Source of the DNA: Deltaproteobacteria bacterium
GTDB taxonomy: Bacteria > Desulfobacterota > Desulfobacteria > Desulfobacterales > ETH-SRB1
Direction of reading: 5' to 3'
NCBI GenBank assembly: GCA_019314185.1
Contig: JAFCZU010000204.1
Span: 1-6,106 of the forward strand
DNA: 6,106 bases
The notes under the pieces are model-generated. The model had not been told where the DNA came from and did no database searches. It saw only the letters and a list, made by a program, of their open reading frames with translations. This document shows positions 3,732-6,106 of the stretch, piece by piece (position 1 is the stretch's first letter; every line of letters begins with the position of its first letter). The position numbers and the translations under genes were made by a program.

Positions 3732-5413
3732 TGAAAAATAAAACGACAGATAAAACAACAAAAGGTATGCCGTTTATGATCGGCGGACTTGCAATTCTCT
3801 TTTCACTTATTCTTGGCTCTATAATCTATATTAATATCTCAGACCAGCGGAAACATATTAAAGCAGAGGTCTGTCATACTACAAACATGCTTGCGGATAC
3901 ATTTTATAACGGCATGATCTATCCGATGGCTACAGGTGACTCCAAAGCTATCGAACACCAGATGGAAGGGATTGAAGACTTCATGGAAGAAGGTGAAGAT
4001 GTATTAATCTTTGGTTTTGACGGACATATAACTTATGCGTCTGAAAAAAAGAGAATCGGAAATAAGATAACCGAACTGACCGATTCATCCGACCTTAAAG
4101 CGGCCATCGATCAATTGATACAAAATGGCAAATCAAATCAGACCGGATATGAAGAAACCGTGGGAGGAAAGCCTTATCTAACCACGATTCGCCCGATTAT
4201 GAACGTCAATCGCTGTTCTCACTGCCATGGTTCAAGCCGGTCTGTTCTCGGAGGCTTGATGGTAAGAGAGAGCCTCGAAGAAATGTATACAGACCTTGGA
4301 AAGCTTCGTAACAAGAACATAATTATAGGCTTTTCGGGATGTTTAATTGTTATCCTGACCCTTTTTCTGTTGATTTCGAGAGTGGTTATCCGTCCCATTA
4401 AAAGAGTTGCAGATGTATTGCATGATATTGTCGGCCAGGTAGCTTCATCGTCGGGCCAGGTCTCATCCGCAAGCCAGTCTCTCGCCGAAGGAGCATCCGA
4501 ACAGGCAGCCTCAATAGAAGAGACATCATCATCTCTCGAAGAGATGTCCTCCATGACCAAACAGAATGCGGACAACGCAAGTCAGGCGGACAGCCTCATG
4601 AAAGAAACCGGCCATGTGGTATCAGACGCTAATTCTTCGATGTCCGAGCTGACCACGTCCATGGAAGATATTTCAAAGGCAAGCGATGAAACCCAGAAGG
4701 TTGTCAAAACAATAGATGAAATCGCGTTCCAGACCAATCTGCTTGCCTTAAACGCGGCGGTGGAAGCAGCCCGTGCCGGTGAGGCAGGAGCAGGTTTTGC
4801 GGTAGTGGCTGAAGAGGTCAGAAATCTTGCGCTTCGCTCTGCCGATGCAGCCAAAAACACGGCCGTGCTGATAGATGGGACGGTAAAAAAGGTCAAAGGC
4901 GGATCCGAACTCGCAGTGCGAACCAATAATGCATTCAGCAAGGTTGCGGAAAGTTCCTCCAAGGTAGGAGAGCTGATTGCCGAGATTGCAGCGGCATCGA
5001 ATGAACAGGCCCAGGGCATTGAACAGACAAACACAGCCGTAGCCGAGATGGACAAGGTAGTCCAGCAGAATGCGGCAAACGCCGAAGAATCTGCATCCGC
5101 TTCTGAAGAGTTAAGCGCGCAGTCAGGACAGATGATGGAGATTGTAGAAGAACTGGAAGCCCTGGTTGGCGGAAGCAGGAAAGGGCCAGAGGTCGGAAGT
5201 CGGAAGTCAGAGGTAGAGGCGGGTTTAAAACCCGCCAGTACAATTCAGAGGTCGAAAAGTACGGATGGTATTCGGCTGAAAAAGACAATCAGCAAAAAGA
5301 TTAGCGCCGGAGTTCCGGCGGTTCGCAAAACAAAAGCAGCGATCAGTAAGGGCGCTGAAGTAAGACCTGATCAGATAATTCCTTTAGATGAAGAGGATTT
5401 TAAGGATTTTTAG
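3731..5413 (+). CDS. Methyl-accepting chemotaxis protein with a periplasmic c-type heme (CxxCH) sensor domain
   Basis: This 560-residue transmembrane receptor should pass a periplasmic redox or gas signal to CheW/CheA. Membrane helix 1 is about residues 14-36, the periplasmic domain 37-196 and membrane helix 2 about 197-217. CSHCH (162-166) near the end of the periplasmic domain is a c-type heme site, in the context [10 protein letters not shown]...VLGGLMV. DcrA of Desulfovibrio vulgaris and GSU0582/GSU0935 of Geobacter sulfurreducens are known receptors of this kind. After helix 2, VIRPIKRV (219-226) resembles the start of HAMP, but the second half is missing and the coiled coil begins almost at once. 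Likely methylation regions are [12 protein letters not shown] (261-272) and [11 protein letters not shown] (451-461). The signalling tip around 328-352 ([22 protein letters not shown]) is intact. Residues 480-560 are a basic tail partly made of repeat DNA, ending DEEDFKDF. There is no NWETF pentapeptide. The start is fixed by the TAATG overlap. Confidence 0.95.
   Translation: MKNKTTDKTTKGMPFMIGGLAILFSLILGSIIYINISDQRKHIKAEVCHTTNMLADTFYNGMIYPMATGDSKAIEHQMEGIEDFMEEGEDVLIFGFDGHITYASEKKRIGNKITELTDSSDLKAAIDQLIQNGKSNQTGYEETVGGKPYLTTIRPIMNVNRCSHCHGSSRSVLGGLMVRESLEEMYTDLGKLRNKNIIIGFSGCLIVILTLFLLISRVVIRPIKRVADVLHDIVGQVASSSGQVSSASQSLAEGASEQAASIEETSSSLEEMSSMTKQNADNASQADSLMKETGHVVSDANSSMSELTTSMEDISKASDETQKVVKTIDEIAFQTNLLALNAAVEAARAGEAGAGFAVVAEEVRNLALRSADAAKNTAVLIDGTVKKVKGGSELAVRTNNAFSKVAESSSKVGELIAEIAAASNEQAQGIEQTNTAVAEMDKVVQQNAANAEESASASEELSAQSGQMMEIVEELEALVGGSRKGPEVGSRKSEVEAGLKPASTIQRSKSTDGIRLKKTISKKISAGVPAVRKTKAAISKGAEVRPDQIIPLDEEDFKDF
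5188..5253. repeat. Repeat DNA inside the receptor gene: reverse heptamers plus a 19-bp palindrome
   Basis: AGAGGTC (5188-5194), GGAAGTC (5195-5201), GGAAGTC (5202-5208) and AGAGGTA (5209-5215) are tandem heptamers. The first three are exact reverse complements of the GACCTCT and GACTTCC units of the array at 917-1021. They are followed by GGCGGGTTT-A-AAACCCGCC (5218-5236), a palindrome with 9-bp arms, and another AGAGGTC at 5247-5253. The whole block is read through in frame, giving roughly residues 486-508 of the receptor, within its presumably flexible tail. It looks like intergenic repeat DNA that was captured or grew inside a coding sequence. Confidence 0.85.
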
Positions 5414-5416
5414 TCT

Positions 5417-6106
5417 ATGGCCGAATTAAGTGATATTGATTTTGAAAAGATACGCAGTCTTGTTTATGAACAAAGCGGCATCAATCTGAATAAAGGTAAA
5501 AAAGAGCTGGTAAAAGCCCGGTTAGGCAAACGTTTGCGGGAAGGAAAGTTCGGATCTTTCAGGGATTATTATCGTTATGTGACAACCAAAAAAGGAAACA
5601 ATGAATTGGTTGCCATGATCGATTCTATTTCTACAAATCTGACAAGCTTTTTCAGGGAAGAGATCCATTTTCGCAAGCTTCGCGAGGTTATACCTGCGGC
5701 GATAGAGACGTTTGCTGTGTCCGGGCTGAAGGTGTGGAGCGCAGGTTGTTCGACAGGTGAGGAGCCATACTCGCTTGCAATTACCTTGAGGGAAATTGCT
5801 GATAGCAGAAAGGTTGATCTCCAAATACTTGCCACCGATATTTCTACTGAGGTGCTTAAAACCGCATTAGCCGGTGTGTATCCGAAGGAAAGGCTTGGCA
5901 AAATTTCTCCTTTGCTTCTGAGAAAATATTTTCAGATTGGGCGAAACAATTGGAGTGGATATTATCGGGCAAAGAATGAGATTAAAGATATTATAAAGTT
6001 CAGAAGATTCAATCTTATGGAAGCTCAGCCCTTTAATGGTCTTTTTGACGTTATATTCTGCAGGAATGTTATGATATATTTTGATAAAGAAACACAAGAT
6101 GGTTTG
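5417..6106 (+). CDS. cheR: Chemotaxis receptor methyltransferase CheR (3' end outside the window)
   Basis: An open frame runs from the ATG at 5417 to the window edge without a stop, giving 230 codons. CheR transfers methyl groups from S-adenosylmethionine to receptor glutamates during adaptation. The N-terminal helical CheR domain covers about residues 1-75, with TNLTSFFRE (73-81) closing it. The SAM-binding motif is VWSAGCSTGEEPYSLA (106-121), followed by the acidic ATDIS (139-143) and FCRNVMIYF (214-222). A complete CheR is typically 270-290 residues, so about 40-60 residues are missing at the end. It starts 3 nt after the receptor stop. The only nearby ribosome-site-like sequence is AAGGA (5402-5406), 10 nt upstream and inside the receptor gene, so coupled translation with the receptor is likely. 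Nothing suggests a damaged enzyme. Confidence 0.95.
   Translation, partial: MAELSDIDFEKIRSLVYEQSGINLNKGKKELVKARLGKRLREGKFGSFRDYYRYVTTKKGNNELVAMIDSISTNLTSFFREEIHFRKLREVIPAAIETFAVSGLKVWSAGCSTGEEPYSLAITLREIADSRKVDLQILATDISTEVLKTALAGVYPKERLGKISPLLLRKYFQIGRNNWSGYYRAKNEIKDIIKFRRFNLMEAQPFNGLFDVIFCRNVMIYFDKETQDGL

Overview
The window carries six genes, all on the + strand: csrA, fliW, a GGDEF diguanylate cyclase, cheW, a tetraheme c-type cytochrome and a heme-binding chemoreceptor, followed by a cheR that runs off the right edge. The gene set (CsrA/FliW flagellar homeostasis, a sigma-54-type promoter, multiheme cytochromes, a CxxCH-bearing receptor) and the short degenerate tandem repeats in the gaps suggest a motile, anaerobic, cytochrome-rich bacterium. 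Desulfobacterota (former Deltaproteobacteria, Desulfobacterales- or Geobacter-like) is my best guess. It is inferred from protein character, not from a marker gene.

Layout. Bases 1-823 hold csrA and fliW, probably the tail of a flagellar operon. Bases 824-1086 hold no gene; they contain four CTAATCCT-type octamers, fifteen GACCTCT-type heptamers and a well-matched -24/-12 promoter for the diguanylate cyclase (1087-1815). Bases 1816-2519 are a 704-bp non-coding patchwork of inverted repeats, a possible MITE and a palindrome next to a TATAAT box. From 2520 onward comes cheW, a 201-bp gap with more short repeats, then the cytochrome, the receptor and cheR. The last three are packed together: the cytochrome stop overlaps the receptor start (TAATG), and cheR begins 3 nt after the receptor stop.

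How the genes may work together. FliW and CsrA set flagellin translation, and the GGDEF protein would make c-di-GMP, a usual brake on motility. CheW, the receptor and CheR are core chemotaxis parts. The receptor has a CxxCH heme site in its predicted periplasmic domain and is translationally coupled to a secreted tetraheme cytochrome. My main hypothesis is a redox-taxis module in which the cytochrome reports periplasmic electron flow to a heme receptor, with CheR made in step for adaptation.

The repeats are the second unusual point. Nearly every gap is built from a shared vocabulary of 7-8-bp units, and reverse-complement copies of the heptamer, plus a 19-bp palindrome, lie in frame in the receptor's C-terminal tail.
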